The translations under genes were made by a program, and so were the position numbers. From CAVSUZ01 sp963834715 (GTDB taxonomy: Bacteria; Pseudomonadota; Alphaproteobacteria; Acetobacterales; Acetobacteraceae): a stretch of DNA of 64,000 bases. The notes below the pieces were generated by a model. It did not search any database, was not told the DNA's origin, and saw only the letters and a list, made by a program, of their open reading frames with translations. How positions within the stretch are numbered: position 1 is the first letter of the stretch; the number at the start of each line of letters is the position of its first letter. Below are positions 26,510 to 35,933 of the stretch, piece by piece. The stretch spans positions 1-64,000 of the forward strand of contig CAWIDE010000018.1 of NCBI GenBank assembly GCA_963834715.1. The letters run 5' to 3'.

Positions 26510-27445
26510 ATGCGGATTCCGATCGCCAGTGGATTGGCCCGGCCGGGAAGACTGCCGGCTGGTAGGGCTGTCGCGCGCCGCCGGCGCGATGACGTCGGCT
26601 GGTTTAAGTACGCCATGCTGCTGCCCGCCATCTTCTGGGTCGTCGCATTCACTTTCTTTCCTCTGCTCTCGGTCCTGCATTTCAGCTTCGCTAACTACGT
26701 TCTGGGGCAGGGGATCACCGGCTATGTCGGGCTCCAGAACTATCTAAATGTCCTGCAGTCCGGCGACTTCTGGCACAGCATCGGGATCACTGCGATGTAC
26801 GTCGCGGTAGCGGTCCCGGTCGAGGTCGTACTTGGATTTGTGCTCGCTTGGCTGGTCAGTCTGGGTGCATCCGGAAGCCGCGTTTTTCGCGCGATCCTCG
26901 CTGCACCGCTGTTCACCATGGGGGTCGCGATCGGTTATCTTGGCGTTACCCTTTATACCGACCAGGGTGGACCCTTCACGCTCGCGCTCGGCTATCTCGG
27001 CATTCATATCCCGTGGTTCTCGACGGGTTGGGGCGGCATGCTCGGCGCGATCATCCTGGATATTTGGCGCTGGACGCCGTTCGTGTTCCTGATCGCACTG
27101 GCTGCCATGGGCTCGATCCCGGAGACGATCTACGAGGCGGCGCTTCTGGATACGCGCAACCATTGGCAGATTATGTGGTGGCTCGCCTTACCGCTGTGCT
27201 GGCCTGTCATGACGGTCGCGATCCTGCTGCGCATTATCGAGGCGCTGAAAGTCTTCGGCCTCGTGTTCGCGTTGACCAGCGGCGGCCCTGGCAGCAGCAC
27301 GCAGGTATTCAGCATCGCCGACTATCTCACCACGATCCAGTTTTTCGATTTCGGGAAGGGCTCGGCTATGGGCATTATCTTCCTGATCCTTGTATCAGCT
27401 TTTATTACATTCTTCTTCCGGCAGATGCGCCGGAATATCGAGTAG
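26510..27445 (+). CDS. ABC sugar transporter permease (MalF type)
   Basis: This inner-membrane protein of up to 311 residues has an Arg-rich N-terminus, then six hydrophobic segments starting with YAMLLPAIFWVVAFTFFPLL. The cytoplasmic EAA loop that docks the ATPase is EAALLDTRNHWQIMWWLALP at about residue 215. It is the first of two permeases and forms a heterodimer with the next gene product. The N-terminal 30 residues are atypical and overlap the repeat spacer, so a later start around DDVGWFKYAML is possible. Confidence 0.85.
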   Translation: MRIPIASGLARPGRLPAGRAVARRRRDDVGWFKYAMLLPAIFWVVAFTFFPLLSVLHFSFANYVLGQGITGYVGLQNYLNVLQSGDFWHSIGITAMYVAVAVPVEVVLGFVLAWLVSLGASGSRVFRAILAAPLFTMGVAIGYLGVTLYTDQGGPFTLALGYLGIHIPWFSTGWGGMLGAIILDIWRWTPFVFLIALAAMGSIPETIYEAALLDTRNHWQIMWWLALPLCWPVMTVAILLRIIEALKVFGLVFALTSGGPGSSTQVFSIADYLTTIQFFDFGKGSAMGIIFLILVSAFITFFFRQMRRNIE

Positions 27446-27452
27446 GCGTGGC

Positions 27453-28304
27453 ATGACCGGCATCTTGTGGAGTGGACTGAGCCGCCCGGCTCGCTTGCTG
27501 GCCTATGTGCTTTTGTTGTTGACCGCATGCTGGGTGATTTTTCCGGCGGTCTGGGCGGTGGTGAATTCGGTAAAAACAAACGCTGACACGTTCCGTGCCG
27601 GCGCGCTGATCCCATTCCTCAGTTTCCAACCGACGCTCGGTTCCTGGCGCGAAGTGCTTGGCGATCCCGAAGCGCGTCAGGCATTGTTGAGCAGCGCAAT
27701 TGTCAGCCTTGGCACAACCGCTTTCGTCCTCGTTCTTGGCACGCCCGCCGCGTATGCCCTGGCACGGTTCTTTCCGCGACGCTCCCGCGATGTCACCCTT
27801 TGGTTCCTGTCCCAGCGCGTGATGCCGCCGGCCGTCGTGCTGATCCCCTTCTATGTGATGATGGTGGCGCTGCACCTGATCGATACCTGGATCGGGCTGA
27901 TCTTCTGCTATTCCACCTTCAACCTGGCGTTCGGGGTAGTGATCATGCGTGACGTGTTTCGCGACGTCAGCATCGAGATTGAGGAGGCGGCCAAGGTGGA
28001 GGGGGCGACGCCCTGGCAAATCTTCTGGCTGATTGCCCTGCCGCTTGCCGTCGATGGGTTGATCGTCTCCGCGGTGATCGTGTTCGCCTTTACCTGGAAC
28101 GAGGCGCTCTTCGCCTCCGCGCTCACGTCCCAGCACGCGATGACCATGCCGGCCTTCATTCTTGCCTCCCGCTCGACCAGGGGGGTCGATTTCAACACCG
28201 CCGCGGTCAACACCCTGCTGGCCATCACGCCGCCGGTCATCCTGTCGTTCTTCGTCCAGCGGTTCCTCGCCCGCGGTTTGTCATTTGGCGCTGTCAAAGG
28301 TTAG
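27453..28304 (+). CDS. ABC sugar transporter permease (MalG type)
   Basis: I chose the ATG at 27453, eight bases after the previous stop, giving 283 residues. Six membrane segments are visible, the first being LLAYVLLLLTACWVIFPAVW. The EAA loop is EEAAKVEGATPWQIFWLIAL. This is the second half of the permease dimer of the sugar ABC importer. The stop lies three bases before the kinase gene's GTG start. No gene for the ATP-binding subunit is found in the locus. Confidence 0.87.
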   Translation: MTGILWSGLSRPARLLAYVLLLLTACWVIFPAVWAVVNSVKTNADTFRAGALIPFLSFQPTLGSWREVLGDPEARQALLSSAIVSLGTTAFVLVLGTPAAYALARFFPRRSRDVTLWFLSQRVMPPAVVLIPFYVMMVALHLIDTWIGLIFCYSTFNLAFGVVIMRDVFRDVSIEIEEAAKVEGATPWQIFWLIALPLAVDGLIVSAVIVFAFTWNEALFASALTSQHAMTMPAFILASRSTRGVDFNTAAVNTLLAITPPVILSFFVQRFLARGLSFGAVKG

Positions 28305-28307
28305 CTC

Positions 28308-29825
28308 GTGGCGGCAGATTGCCTGATCGGCATCGACGTCGGGACGCAAAGCGTGCGCGCTCTGCTGATCGACCGGAGCGGCCAGCTGCGGGTTTGCGCC
28401 AGCCGCCCGACGCCAACTCTGCGGCCCAGGCCCGGCTGGGCCGAGCATGATCCTGAAGCTTTATGGCAAGCAGTAGTAGCGGTATTGGGCGAAGTCGCTG
28501 CCCAGGTGCCGGCAGGCGAAACCGTCGCGGGGATTGCGGTTGCCAGCCTAGGCGAGGCCTGCGTGCTCATGGACGCGGCGGATCAATCCCTGGGCAACAT
28601 CATCGCCTGGTTTGATCGCCGGTCCGAGGAGGATGCTCATAGGATTTCGGCTGAGCGGCTGTTCAGCATAACGGGCCTCGCGCCTGATCCCACCTACACG
28701 CTCTGCAAGCTGCTATGGACCCGGCGGACCATGCCGGCGCTGTTTGCCCGCGCCCACCGGGTGCTGAACGTCGCCGACTGGATCGCTTTCCGCCTGTCCG
28801 GCGAGGCGGCGACGGATTTCAGCCTGGCATCGCGCACCGCCTGCCTTGACCTGGGCCAGCGTTGCTGGTCGGTGGAGCTTCTCCGGGAAGTAGATATCGA
28901 CATCGGTCTGCTGCCGGCAATCCGTCCTAGCGGCAGCGCGCTGGGGCAGGTCCGATCCGATGTGTTGAAAGCTACAGGCTTGCCGGGCCGACCGGTAGTT
29001 GGTGTCGGCGCGCATGATCATGTCTGCGGCTGGTTTGCTGCAGGCGCGATGGATGAAGCGGTTCTGCTGGACAGCATGGGAACGGCCGAAGCCATCCTGA
29101 CGGCCGTGGGCCGGCCGGTCACAGTCCACGATATTGTTCGTCAGGGTTACGCGCAGGGCGCAATCGAACGCGACGAATCGCGGTTTTACTTAGGCGGCAC
29201 CATCAATAGTTCGGGTGGCGCGGTGGAGTGGTTCCGGAGATCATTTGCGGCCGATGTAGCGCATCAGCGGTTGATAGAAGAGGCGAGTGCCAGTCCGGCT
29301 GGCAGTAACGGTCTGTGCTTTGTGCCGCATCTTGTCGGGGCCGGCCCGCCGTTCGCTCATGTGCCGGCGCGCGGCGCATTACTGGGGCTGACGGCATCGA
29401 CGGGGCGCGGCGATGCGTTCCGTGCCGTGCTGGAAGGTCTGGCCCTGGAGGCGCGAAGCGTACGGGATGCCATGATGGTCCTGCCGGGCGTCGCGGTGCC
29501 GCGAAGTGTTCTGATAATCGGTGGCCACGTGCGGAATCGTTTGCTTCTAGAAATTAAGGCCAGTGTCTATCGCCAGGAGCTGCGCGTAATTGCAGAGGCC
29601 GAGGCGACGGCTCTCGGGGCTGCTCTGCTCGCGGGAACTGCTGCGCGCCTTTGGCCGGATCTGCGCACCGCACTCACGGAGGTCAGGCGGGAGGAATTCA
29701 ACATCGAGCCCCGGCCAAACTGGGTGGGGGCCTATGAGGAGATTTTCACTCGCTCTTACTCGCGGCTCACGCCCCTACTGCGGCCGGTGAACGAAACGCT
29801 TCGCCCTATCCGGGCAACTCATTGA
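28308..29825 (+). CDS. FGGY-family carbohydrate kinase
   Basis: This 505-residue kinase phosphorylates a sugar or polyol, presumably the one imported by the adjacent transporter. The N-terminal ATPase fold opens with LIGIDVGTQSVRALLIDRSG. A substrate-binding segment lies around IIAWFDRRSEEDAHRIS, and the second domain contains GVGAHDHVCGWFAAGAMDE and GGTINSSGGAVEWF. The phosphate-2 region is VLIIGGHVRNRLLLEI. The GTG start follows the permease stop by three bases. Its xylulokinase-like relative is present only as a scar at 24430. The substrate cannot be assigned among ribulose, xylulose, erythritol and similar sugars. Confidence 0.85.
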   Translation: MAADCLIGIDVGTQSVRALLIDRSGQLRVCASRPTPTLRPRPGWAEHDPEALWQAVVAVLGEVAAQVPAGETVAGIAVASLGEACVLMDAADQSLGNIIAWFDRRSEEDAHRISAERLFSITGLAPDPTYTLCKLLWTRRTMPALFARAHRVLNVADWIAFRLSGEAATDFSLASRTACLDLGQRCWSVELLREVDIDIGLLPAIRPSGSALGQVRSDVLKATGLPGRPVVGVGAHDHVCGWFAAGAMDEAVLLDSMGTAEAILTAVGRPVTVHDIVRQGYAQGAIERDESRFYLGGTINSSGGAVEWFRRSFAADVAHQRLIEEASASPAGSNGLCFVPHLVGAGPPFAHVPARGALLGLTASTGRGDAFRAVLEGLALEARSVRDAMMVLPGVAVPRSVLIIGGHVRNRLLLEIKASVYRQELRVIAEAEATALGAALLAGTAARLWPDLRTALTEVRREEFNIEPRPNWVGAYEEIFTRSYSRLTPLLRPVNETLRPIRATH

Positions 29826-30745
29826 GCAGCCTGGGCGGATAAATCAGCTCCGTGGGTGCGCGAATATTGGCTCGAGGTCGGCGGCCGCCAGTTCGCCAGA
29901 GCGCCGGCAGTCGCCCGGTAGATCTCCACTTTGAGGGGATAGCATTTGGCGGCATCATTGGAATGGCTGGATCCGCAATCGCCGCCAGGGCAGGCGGACA
30001 GCGCGCAGAGTAGATCGATCTCGGCAAAGAACTCGAGGAAGTCGCCCGGACGAACCGGGCTCGCTTTCATGAAATATCTGTGCGTGTCACGGGTAAAGCC
30101 GGTGCACATGAAGACGTTCAGCACGTCGTGGACGTGCATCTCTGCTTCGTGAAGCGGAAGTTTACGCTCCGCCGCAAGCGCGCGCGTCAGGTTGGAGTGG
30201 CAGCAGTGGTGGTATTCGGTCCCCCGGAGCAGGAGATTGGTGTAGGGGTCGCAACGCGTGCCAATGACGTCGTGCACACCGGCTCCATCCCCATCCCCGC
30301 CGTACCAGTTCAGCGTATCGTGGGTGATGGTCGCCATGGGGCGGAGGCACGGGAGCGTGCTCCACAGCCTGTCGCCGGTGGAAAGGTGGGTTGCGTGCAG
30401 CGCCCGGGTCTTGCCACTGTAAAACTGTTCCGTGAGGTCCCGCGCATTCCACAGATTGAGATCGCCGACCTGTGGGCCGTCGATGCTGACGATGCGGAAG
30501 AAGTGGCCGGCGGGCACGGTGAATGTCCGGCCATCCCGGGGAGGGACCACCAGTTCAGAGACTTTCGTCAGTTCGGCGCGTGCCCCATCATAGAGTCCGG
30601 CGTCGAAGGGCGGGAGGCGATCGAGTTGGTACACCAGAATGGCCGGAGCTTGGCGTCGCTCCGCCGCATCCAAGGGTGCGGGGCAACTTGCCATTGTGCG
30701 CATCGAGCAATCATCGCCCGGACATCCCGCCGATCGCAAGGGCAT
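29819..30745 (-). CDS. Urea carboxylase-associated DUF1989 family protein
   Basis: This protein of up to 308 residues belongs to the DUF1989 family, often found beside urea carboxylase/allophanate hydrolase. The family text is clear: GHFFRIVSIDGPQVGDLNLW near residue 80, TITHDTLNWYGGDGDGAGVH, and HDVLNVFMCTGFTRDTHRYF. His and Cys pairs (YHHCCHSNL) may bind a metal. The start could be the ATG at 30703 (MRTMASCPAPL) rather than 30745. It overlaps the convergent kinase stop by seven bases. No urea carboxylase gene is in the window, so the link to nitrogen metabolism is by family only. Confidence 0.8.
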   Translation of the reverse strand: MPLRSAGCPGDDCSMRTMASCPAPLDAAERRQAPAILVYQLDRLPPFDAGLYDGARAELTKVSELVVPPRDGRTFTVPAGHFFRIVSIDGPQVGDLNLWNARDLTEQFYSGKTRALHATHLSTGDRLWSTLPCLRPMATITHDTLNWYGGDGDGAGVHDVIGTRCDPYTNLLLRGTEYHHCCHSNLTRALAAERKLPLHEAEMHVHDVLNVFMCTGFTRDTHRYFMKASPVRPGDFLEFFAEIDLLCALSACPGGDCGSSHSNDAAKCYPLKVEIYRATAGALANWRPPTSSQYSRTHGADLSAQAAQ

Positions 30746-30808
30746 ATCAGCACGTGACGAGGGCGGTTTCGGGCAGGCGGCCGGCCCGGAACCGCCCGGC
30801 GCGCGGGA

Positions 30809-30976
30809 TCAGCTCTGGGTATTTGTGACGGGGTGCTTCTTATGGCTGGGCTTGTGTGAGATGTGATGCACTGGCTTCTTCGCATGATGATGCGTCGTGC
30901 TGGTGGATGCTGCGTTTACAGTGAGCGGTAAGGCGACCAGCGCGGCGGCAAGCACAAGGTGGCGGAGATAGGTCAC
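30809..30976 (-). CDS. Small exported histidine/lysine-rich peptide
   Basis: A GTG-started frame of 55 codons encodes a clear signal peptide (MTYLRHLVLAAALVALPL, cut after NAA or nearby). About 32 residues follow, dominated by His, Lys, Ser and Thr: TTHHHAKKPVHH, then SHKPSHKKHPV. A ribosome-binding site CTGGAG lies seven bases before the start. With nine His and seven Lys in the mature part it would be strongly basic and could bind metal ions, acid groups or the cell wall in the periplasm. I know of no named family. Coding status is inferred from the textbook signal sequence. Confidence 0.55.
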   Translation of the reverse strand: MTYLRHLVLAAALVALPLTVNAASTSTTHHHAKKPVHHISHKPSHKKHPVTNTQS

Positions 30977-31101
30977 GGCGGAACTCCAGGACAGGAAGGG
31001 TTAAGGGCGGGCGATGGTTCCCCGGCCCATGCCGGACCATTCCCGGGCGGTGTATTGCGTTTCCCGTCAGAGTCGCGCAAGCAGCATCCGTTGCGGCTCC
31101 C

Positions 31102-31524
31102 CTATATAAGACAGAGTTCGCGAAGCTCTCGGCAAAGCGTCGGGGGTAACATCTCCACCCCGCGCAACGGGGGTGCAGCATTCCGATCTGGTGGCGCATC
31201 GGCCGGGTTGAGGTATCGCCAACCCTGAAAAGGCTTCGTTGGGCGCGCCAGCACCGGGATGAGATTGGGGCCGAGGATGAGGCCGGTGCATAGGCTGCCG
31301 TCGGGCCACCGGTCCTCGATGAAGTCCAGAATTGGCTGGCGGGCCAGCGTGAAGCCCGCGATGACCCAGAACATCGACCCGCCGGAAAGGATCTCGTCAG
31401 AGCGGCGCGGAAAATTGCGGGTTCTGTGGCGCAGGCGCTTCTCTCGCTTGAGACGCTCGGCCTGCACGGTGCGGAGATGCTGCAGATCGTGGATGCCCAC
31501 GGCGAGTTTGGTCAGGTGGAGCAT
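31102..31524 (-). CDS. DUF1489 family protein
   Basis: The ATG at 31524 gives 140 residues with the complete DUF1489 pattern: MLHLTKLAVGIHDLQHL, RHRTRNFPRRSDEILSGGSM, ILDFIEDRWPDGSLCTGLIL and ARPTKPFQGWRYL. The family is confined to alphaproteobacteria and has no known function. The open frame runs much further upstream, but that part is antisense to the ligase gene and has no family match. The gene is divergent from the DNA ligase at 31630. Confidence 0.82.
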   Translation of the reverse strand: MLHLTKLAVGIHDLQHLRTVQAERLKREKRLRHRTRNFPRRSDEILSGGSMFWVIAGFTLARQPILDFIEDRWPDGSLCTGLILGPNLIPVLARPTKPFQGWRYLNPADAPPDRNAAPPLRGVEMLPPTLCRELRELCLI

Positions 31525-31629
31525 GGCGGCCGAGTCGGGAGCATAGAGACATACTGGGGTGTTCCGCGGCCGGGGCAAGTGGATTGCCAGCCCTAGCTTC
31601 AAGGCGCAATCCACGCCAGCTTCCGGCCC

Positions 31630-33225
31630 ATGCGGGCGTTCGCGGAGCTGCTCGACCGGCTGGTCTTCACCCCATCGCGCAACGGCAAGATCGTATTGCT
31701 GCGGCGGTACTTTCAAACCGAACCGGACCCCGACAGGGGGATCGGCCTCGCCGCCATTGCCGGTGAGCTGAGCTTCACCGCTGCCAAACCTAGCCTGATC
31801 CGGGACCTCGCGGCCAGCCGCACCGACCCGGTATTGTTCGGATGGTCGTATGATTATGTGGGCGATCTGGCGGAGACGGTCGCGCTGATGTGGCCCGCCC
31901 AGCCCACAGACGCTCCGCCGCCTCGATTGTGCGAAGTGGTGGATGCGCTGGAGAACGCGCCGAAAACAGCGCTGCCAGGAATTGTCGCGGGGTGGCTGGA
32001 TGCTTCCGATCCCTCGGTGCGTTTCGCGCTGTTGAAGCTGATAACCGGGGCATTGCGCGTCGGCGTTTCTGGCCGGCTGGCGAAGGTAGCGCTCGCCGAG
32101 GTTGGACGAGTGAATCCTGATGAGGTGGAGGAGGTCTGGCACGGGCTGGCGCCGCCCTATCTGCCGCTATTCGCTTGGCTGGAAGGGAGGGCGCCACGGC
32201 CGGACCCCGCGGAAGCGCCTGTGTTCCGGCCCCTTATGCTGGCGCATCCGTTAGAAGACGCGGACCTCGCGGGTCTTGATGCCAGCCAGTTCCGGGCGGA
32301 GTGGAAATGGGACGGGATCCGCGTGCAGTTGGTCTCCACCAAAGGCGGGCGAAGAGTTTATTCGCGTGGGGCGGATGATATCTCCGGCGCGTTTCCTGAC
32401 ATTCTCGAAGCGATGAATTTCCATGCCGTACTGGATGGCGAACTGCTGGTGATACGGGATGGCGTGGTCGCGCCGTTCGCGGATTTGCAACAGCGCCTGA
32501 ATCGGAAGGGGGTCACGCCGAAGATGATAGCGGATTCTCCGGCAGGGGTGCGGCTCTATGACATATTGTTTGATGGCCTGGAGGATGTTCGGCCGTTGGG
32601 GTTCGATGCGCGGCGCGCACGGCTGGAGGCATGGCACGCCCGGGTGCGGCCTGCGCGCATGGATTTGTCACCATTGATACAGTTTGGATCTCTTGAGGAG
32701 CTCTCGACGCTGCGGTTGGGGGCGCGAGCGGCATCGATGGAAGGCATTATGCTGAAGCGGGCGGATAGTCCCTATATGCCAGGTCGTGTAAAGGGGTTGT
32801 GGTGGAAGTGGAAGCGCGATCCGCACACTTTGGATGCTGTTCTGATGTACGCCCAGCGTGGGCATGGCAAGCGCAGCAGCTACTATTCGGATTACACATT
32901 TGGGGTTTGGAAGGGTGACGAGCTGGTCCCAGTGGGCAAGGCTTATTTCGGCTTCACCGATGAGGAACTCGCGTGGCTTGATCGTTGGATCCGGAATCAT
33001 ACCGTGGCCCGGTTCGGTCCGGTGCGGGAGGTTGAGAAGTCGCTGGTGCTGGAGGTGGCTTTCGATGCCGCGCAACTGTCCACGCGGCACAAGTCCGGGG
33101 TGGCAATGCGGTTCCCTCGGATTGCGCGGATCCGCAGGGATAAACCGGCTGCGGAAGCCGATCGGTTGGAGCATGTGATGGCATTGGTTGAGGATCGGGC
33201 GGCTGGAGGAGGTGCTGCGGGCTAA
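31630..33225 (+). CDS. ATP-dependent DNA ligase (cisplatin-damage-response type)
   Basis: This 531-residue ligase joins DNA nicks using ATP. The N-terminal DNA-binding domain (MRAFAELLDRLVFTP, then KLITGALRVGVSGRLAK) is followed by the nucleotidyltransferase core. The AMP-accepting lysine is in EWKWDGIR near residue 230; motif III is DGELLVI, motif IV EGIMLKR and motif V KGLWWKWKR. The OB-fold then ends with VLEVAFDAAQLSTRHKSGVA. Its length and domain order match the family named for a cisplatin response, which often has a ligase-associated exonuclease partner. No exonuclease or helicase partner is present here. Confidence 0.88.
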   Translation: MRAFAELLDRLVFTPSRNGKIVLLRRYFQTEPDPDRGIGLAAIAGELSFTAAKPSLIRDLAASRTDPVLFGWSYDYVGDLAETVALMWPAQPTDAPPPRLCEVVDALENAPKTALPGIVAGWLDASDPSVRFALLKLITGALRVGVSGRLAKVALAEVGRVNPDEVEEVWHGLAPPYLPLFAWLEGRAPRPDPAEAPVFRPLMLAHPLEDADLAGLDASQFRAEWKWDGIRVQLVSTKGGRRVYSRGADDISGAFPDILEAMNFHAVLDGELLVIRDGVVAPFADLQQRLNRKGVTPKMIADSPAGVRLYDILFDGLEDVRPLGFDARRARLEAWHARVRPARMDLSPLIQFGSLEELSTLRLGARAASMEGIMLKRADSPYMPGRVKGLWWKWKRDPHTLDAVLMYAQRGHGKRSSYYSDYTFGVWKGDELVPVGKAYFGFTDEELAWLDRWIRNHTVARFGPVREVEKSLVLEVAFDAAQLSTRHKSGVAMRFPRIARIRRDKPAAEADRLEHVMALVEDRAAGGGAAG

Positions 33226-33285
33226 CTCTGGAACGAGCGGCGGGCGTTCTCTATCTCCTCCAGCGATTACGGGTAGAATCAAATT

Positions 33286-35916
33286 CTATCGCAAACTCTT
33301 GCTCACCATTTCGTGCGTATTCCGGCTGAGATCCCCTCGCGCTAGAATTCGCCGGAGTTCGGCCTGCATAAGAACCTGGCGGGAGGTGTCGTAGCGGCGC
33401 CATTGCCCGAGCGGCGCGACAAGTCGGGCGGCCACCTGCGGATTGCTCGAGTCAATTTGGATGATGGCCTCTGAAAGGAAACGATATCCTGCACCTGAGA
33501 TATCGTGAAACCGCACCTGGTTGCTGCTGAAGCTACCTACCAGGGCGCGGACCCGGTTGGGGTTGCGCGGCTGAAAGTCTGGGTGGCGTGCCAGGTTCTG
33601 CACATTCTCTATTGTGTCGGGTAGTGGTGATGTAGCCTGGATGGAGAACCACTTATCGAGGACAAGTGGGTCGCTGCGCCATTTGGCATAGAAGGCGTTG
33701 AGTGCCTGAGTACGTTCGCGGCAGTCCACTGCAGAGAGTACGGCCAGGGCGATGAGCACATCGGTCATATTCTGACTGGCGTCGAACTGGGCTTTGGCTA
33801 GTTGGATGCCTTCGGGGTTGCTGTTTGATGCCAGGTAGTGAAGGCAGGCATTGCGCAGCGCGCGGCCTCCAATAGCCGGGCCGTCGATGGTGTAGGGGCC
33901 GGTGTCGGTCAGGCGTTGATAAGTGTCGCGGAGCTCAGGGCGCAGGGCATCGGCAATCGCGGCACGCGCAGCATCGCGTGCGGTGTGGATGTTGTCCACG
34001 TCGGCGATTTCCATGTGGTCCGCAAGGGTAGATTCCGCAGGCAGAATCAGAGCCTCTGCCGCGAAGGCGTGATCCTCGTCGGCGCGGGCAAGCGTGGTGC
34101 GAGCGGCGTCGATCAGTCCCGTGTCGGTTGGGGTGTTTTCGCCACGGGCTAAGGCAGCGACCATGTCGAGCAGACGTTGCGTCGCGTATTGTTGCGCGGA
34201 GTCCCAGCGGACAAAGGGATCGCTGTCGCGGGCGGCGAGAATGCGCAGGTGCTCTTCCGGGAGACCTTTGAGTTTCACAGGTGCGGAAAACTCGCGGAGC
34301 AGGGATGGGATGGGCCGCGAGGGGAGATGGTCGAGGGTGAAGGTTTGCTCGGGTTCGTTCAGCATCAGCATGTGGGTGGCCAGGCCGTCATCGCTATCTG
34401 TGACGAGGCCGGCTGCGACGGGGATTACCAGCGGCTGCTTGTCGGGTTGCCCGGGTGTCCGTGGGATTCGCTGCGACAGGGTCAGACTGTAGCGGCGTGT
34501 CGCCGGATCATAGGCATCAGAGACCGTGATTTCAGGCGTGCCAGCCTGGTGATACCAGCGTTTAAAATCGCTGAGGTTGGTGCCGGATGCGTCGGCCATA
34601 GCGGCGACGAAATCATCGATGGTGACGGCCTGATTGTCGTGGCGTTGGAAATAGAGATCCATGCCGCGGCGGAACGCCTCGCGACCGATGATGGAGGCCA
34701 TCATGCGGATGACCTCAGCGCCCTTGTTATAGACGGTGGCGGTGTAGAAGTTGTCGATCGCCTGGTAGGTTTGGGGTTGCACTGGGTGGGCGAGGGGGCC
34801 GGCATCCTCGCGGAACTGCATCGATCTCAGGGCGCGCACGTCCGAGATGCGCTTCACCGCACGCGAGCCCTGGTCCATGGTGAACTCCTGGTCGCGATAA
34901 ACCGTAAGGCCTTCTTTCAAGGACAATTGAAACCAATCGCGGCAGGTGATGCGGTTGCCGGTCCAGTTGTGGAAGTATTCGTGGGCGATGACTGTCTCGA
35001 TGCCCTGGTAGTCGGAGTCGGTGGCGGTTTCTGGCTTGGCGAGGACGTAGCGGGTATTGAAGATGTTCAACCCCTTGTTCTCCATCGCGCCCATGTTGAA
35101 GTCAGAGACCGCGGCGATGTTGAACACCTCGAGGTCGTATTCCAGGTCGAAGCGCTCCTCGTCCCAGCGCATGGCCTTGATGAGTGAGCGCATAGCATGA
35201 TCGCAGCGGTCTTCGTCGCCGCGGCGGACGTAGATGGCCAGCGCGACCTTGCGGCCGGAACGGGTGATGAAAGTGTCCCGGACAGCGACCAGATCGCCGG
35301 CGACGAGAGCGAAGAGGTAGCACGGCTTGGGGTGGGGGTCGGTCCAGGTGATGCGGTGGCGGTTGTTGCCGACGTCCTGAATCTCGCCCGGGTTGCCGTT
35401 CGAGAGCATGACCGGGCAGGTGGATTGGTCCGCGGTGATGGTGGTGGTGAAGCGCGCCATCACGTCCGGCCGGTCGGGGAAGTATGTGATGCGGCGGAAG
35501 CCCTCGGCCTCGCACTGCGTGAAGAAGGAGCCGTTGGAAACGTAAAGGCCGGAGAGCTCGGTGTTGTCCTGGGGTGCGATGCGGGTTTCGATTTCCAGCG
35601 TGCAGGTGTCGGGAAGATCGGAGATGGTCAGGGAGTGCTCTGTGAGCTGGTAGCGGTTGGACCCGGCGGCGGAACCGTCGATGGAAAGGCGCTCCATAGG
35701 CTGGCCGGCGCCATCCAGGTGTAGCGGGCCGCGCGGTGCGTCCTGGTGGGGGTTGCGGCGAAGGCGGAGGGTGGAGCGGACGATGGTGTCGGTGGGCGAG
35801 AGATCGAAAGCGAGGTCGACGGTGTCGACCAGGAAAGCTGGCGGGCGGTAGTCGGCAAGGCCGGTTTCGTGCGCGGCTGCCTGACCGGCAGCGAGCGGAG
35901 TATTGGCGTCTGGCAT
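33286..35916 (-). CDS. pepN: Aminopeptidase N (M1 family zinc protease)
   Basis: This 876-residue cytoplasmic enzyme removes N-terminal residues from peptides. The substrate-anchoring GAMEN motif is in NMGAMENKGLNIFNTRYVL, and the zinc site is HEYFHNWTGNRITCRDWF with the third ligand Glu in LSLKEGLTVYRDQEF. The catalytic Tyr region follows. The C-terminal half is a helical superhelix as in E. coli PepN, which has a similar length (870). The protein is complete. Its start lies 17 bases from the stop of the LLM oxidoreductase gene upstream on the same strand. Confidence 0.95.
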   Translation of the reverse strand: MPDANTPLAAGQAAAHETGLADYRPPAFLVDTVDLAFDLSPTDTIVRSTLRLRRNPHQDAPRGPLHLDGAGQPMERLSIDGSAAGSNRYQLTEHSLTISDLPDTCTLEIETRIAPQDNTELSGLYVSNGSFFTQCEAEGFRRITYFPDRPDVMARFTTTITADQSTCPVMLSNGNPGEIQDVGNNRHRITWTDPHPKPCYLFALVAGDLVAVRDTFITRSGRKVALAIYVRRGDEDRCDHAMRSLIKAMRWDEERFDLEYDLEVFNIAAVSDFNMGAMENKGLNIFNTRYVLAKPETATDSDYQGIETVIAHEYFHNWTGNRITCRDWFQLSLKEGLTVYRDQEFTMDQGSRAVKRISDVRALRSMQFREDAGPLAHPVQPQTYQAIDNFYTATVYNKGAEVIRMMASIIGREAFRRGMDLYFQRHDNQAVTIDDFVAAMADASGTNLSDFKRWYHQAGTPEITVSDAYDPATRRYSLTLSQRIPRTPGQPDKQPLVIPVAAGLVTDSDDGLATHMLMLNEPEQTFTLDHLPSRPIPSLLREFSAPVKLKGLPEEHLRILAARDSDPFVRWDSAQQYATQRLLDMVAALARGENTPTDTGLIDAARTTLARADEDHAFAAEALILPAESTLADHMEIADVDNIHTARDAARAAIADALRPELRDTYQRLTDTGPYTIDGPAIGGRALRNACLHYLASNSNPEGIQLAKAQFDASQNMTDVLIALAVLSAVDCRERTQALNAFYAKWRSDPLVLDKWFSIQATSPLPDTIENVQNLARHPDFQPRNPNRVRALVGSFSSNQVRFHDISGAGYRFLSEAIIQIDSSNPQVAARLVAPLGQWRRYDTSRQVLMQAELRRILARGDLSRNTHEMVSKSLR

Positions 35917-35933
35917 AGGTGCTTCCGTGTAAA

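Noticed and set aside
31525..32142. Long upstream extension of the DUF1489 frame antisense to the ligase gene
   Set aside because: The extension has no family similarity and is explained by high GC content; the family start is at 31524.
34177..35187. 336-codon plus-strand ORF opposite pepN
   Set aside because: Composition mirrors the pepN codons. PepN has every catalytic motif on the other strand.
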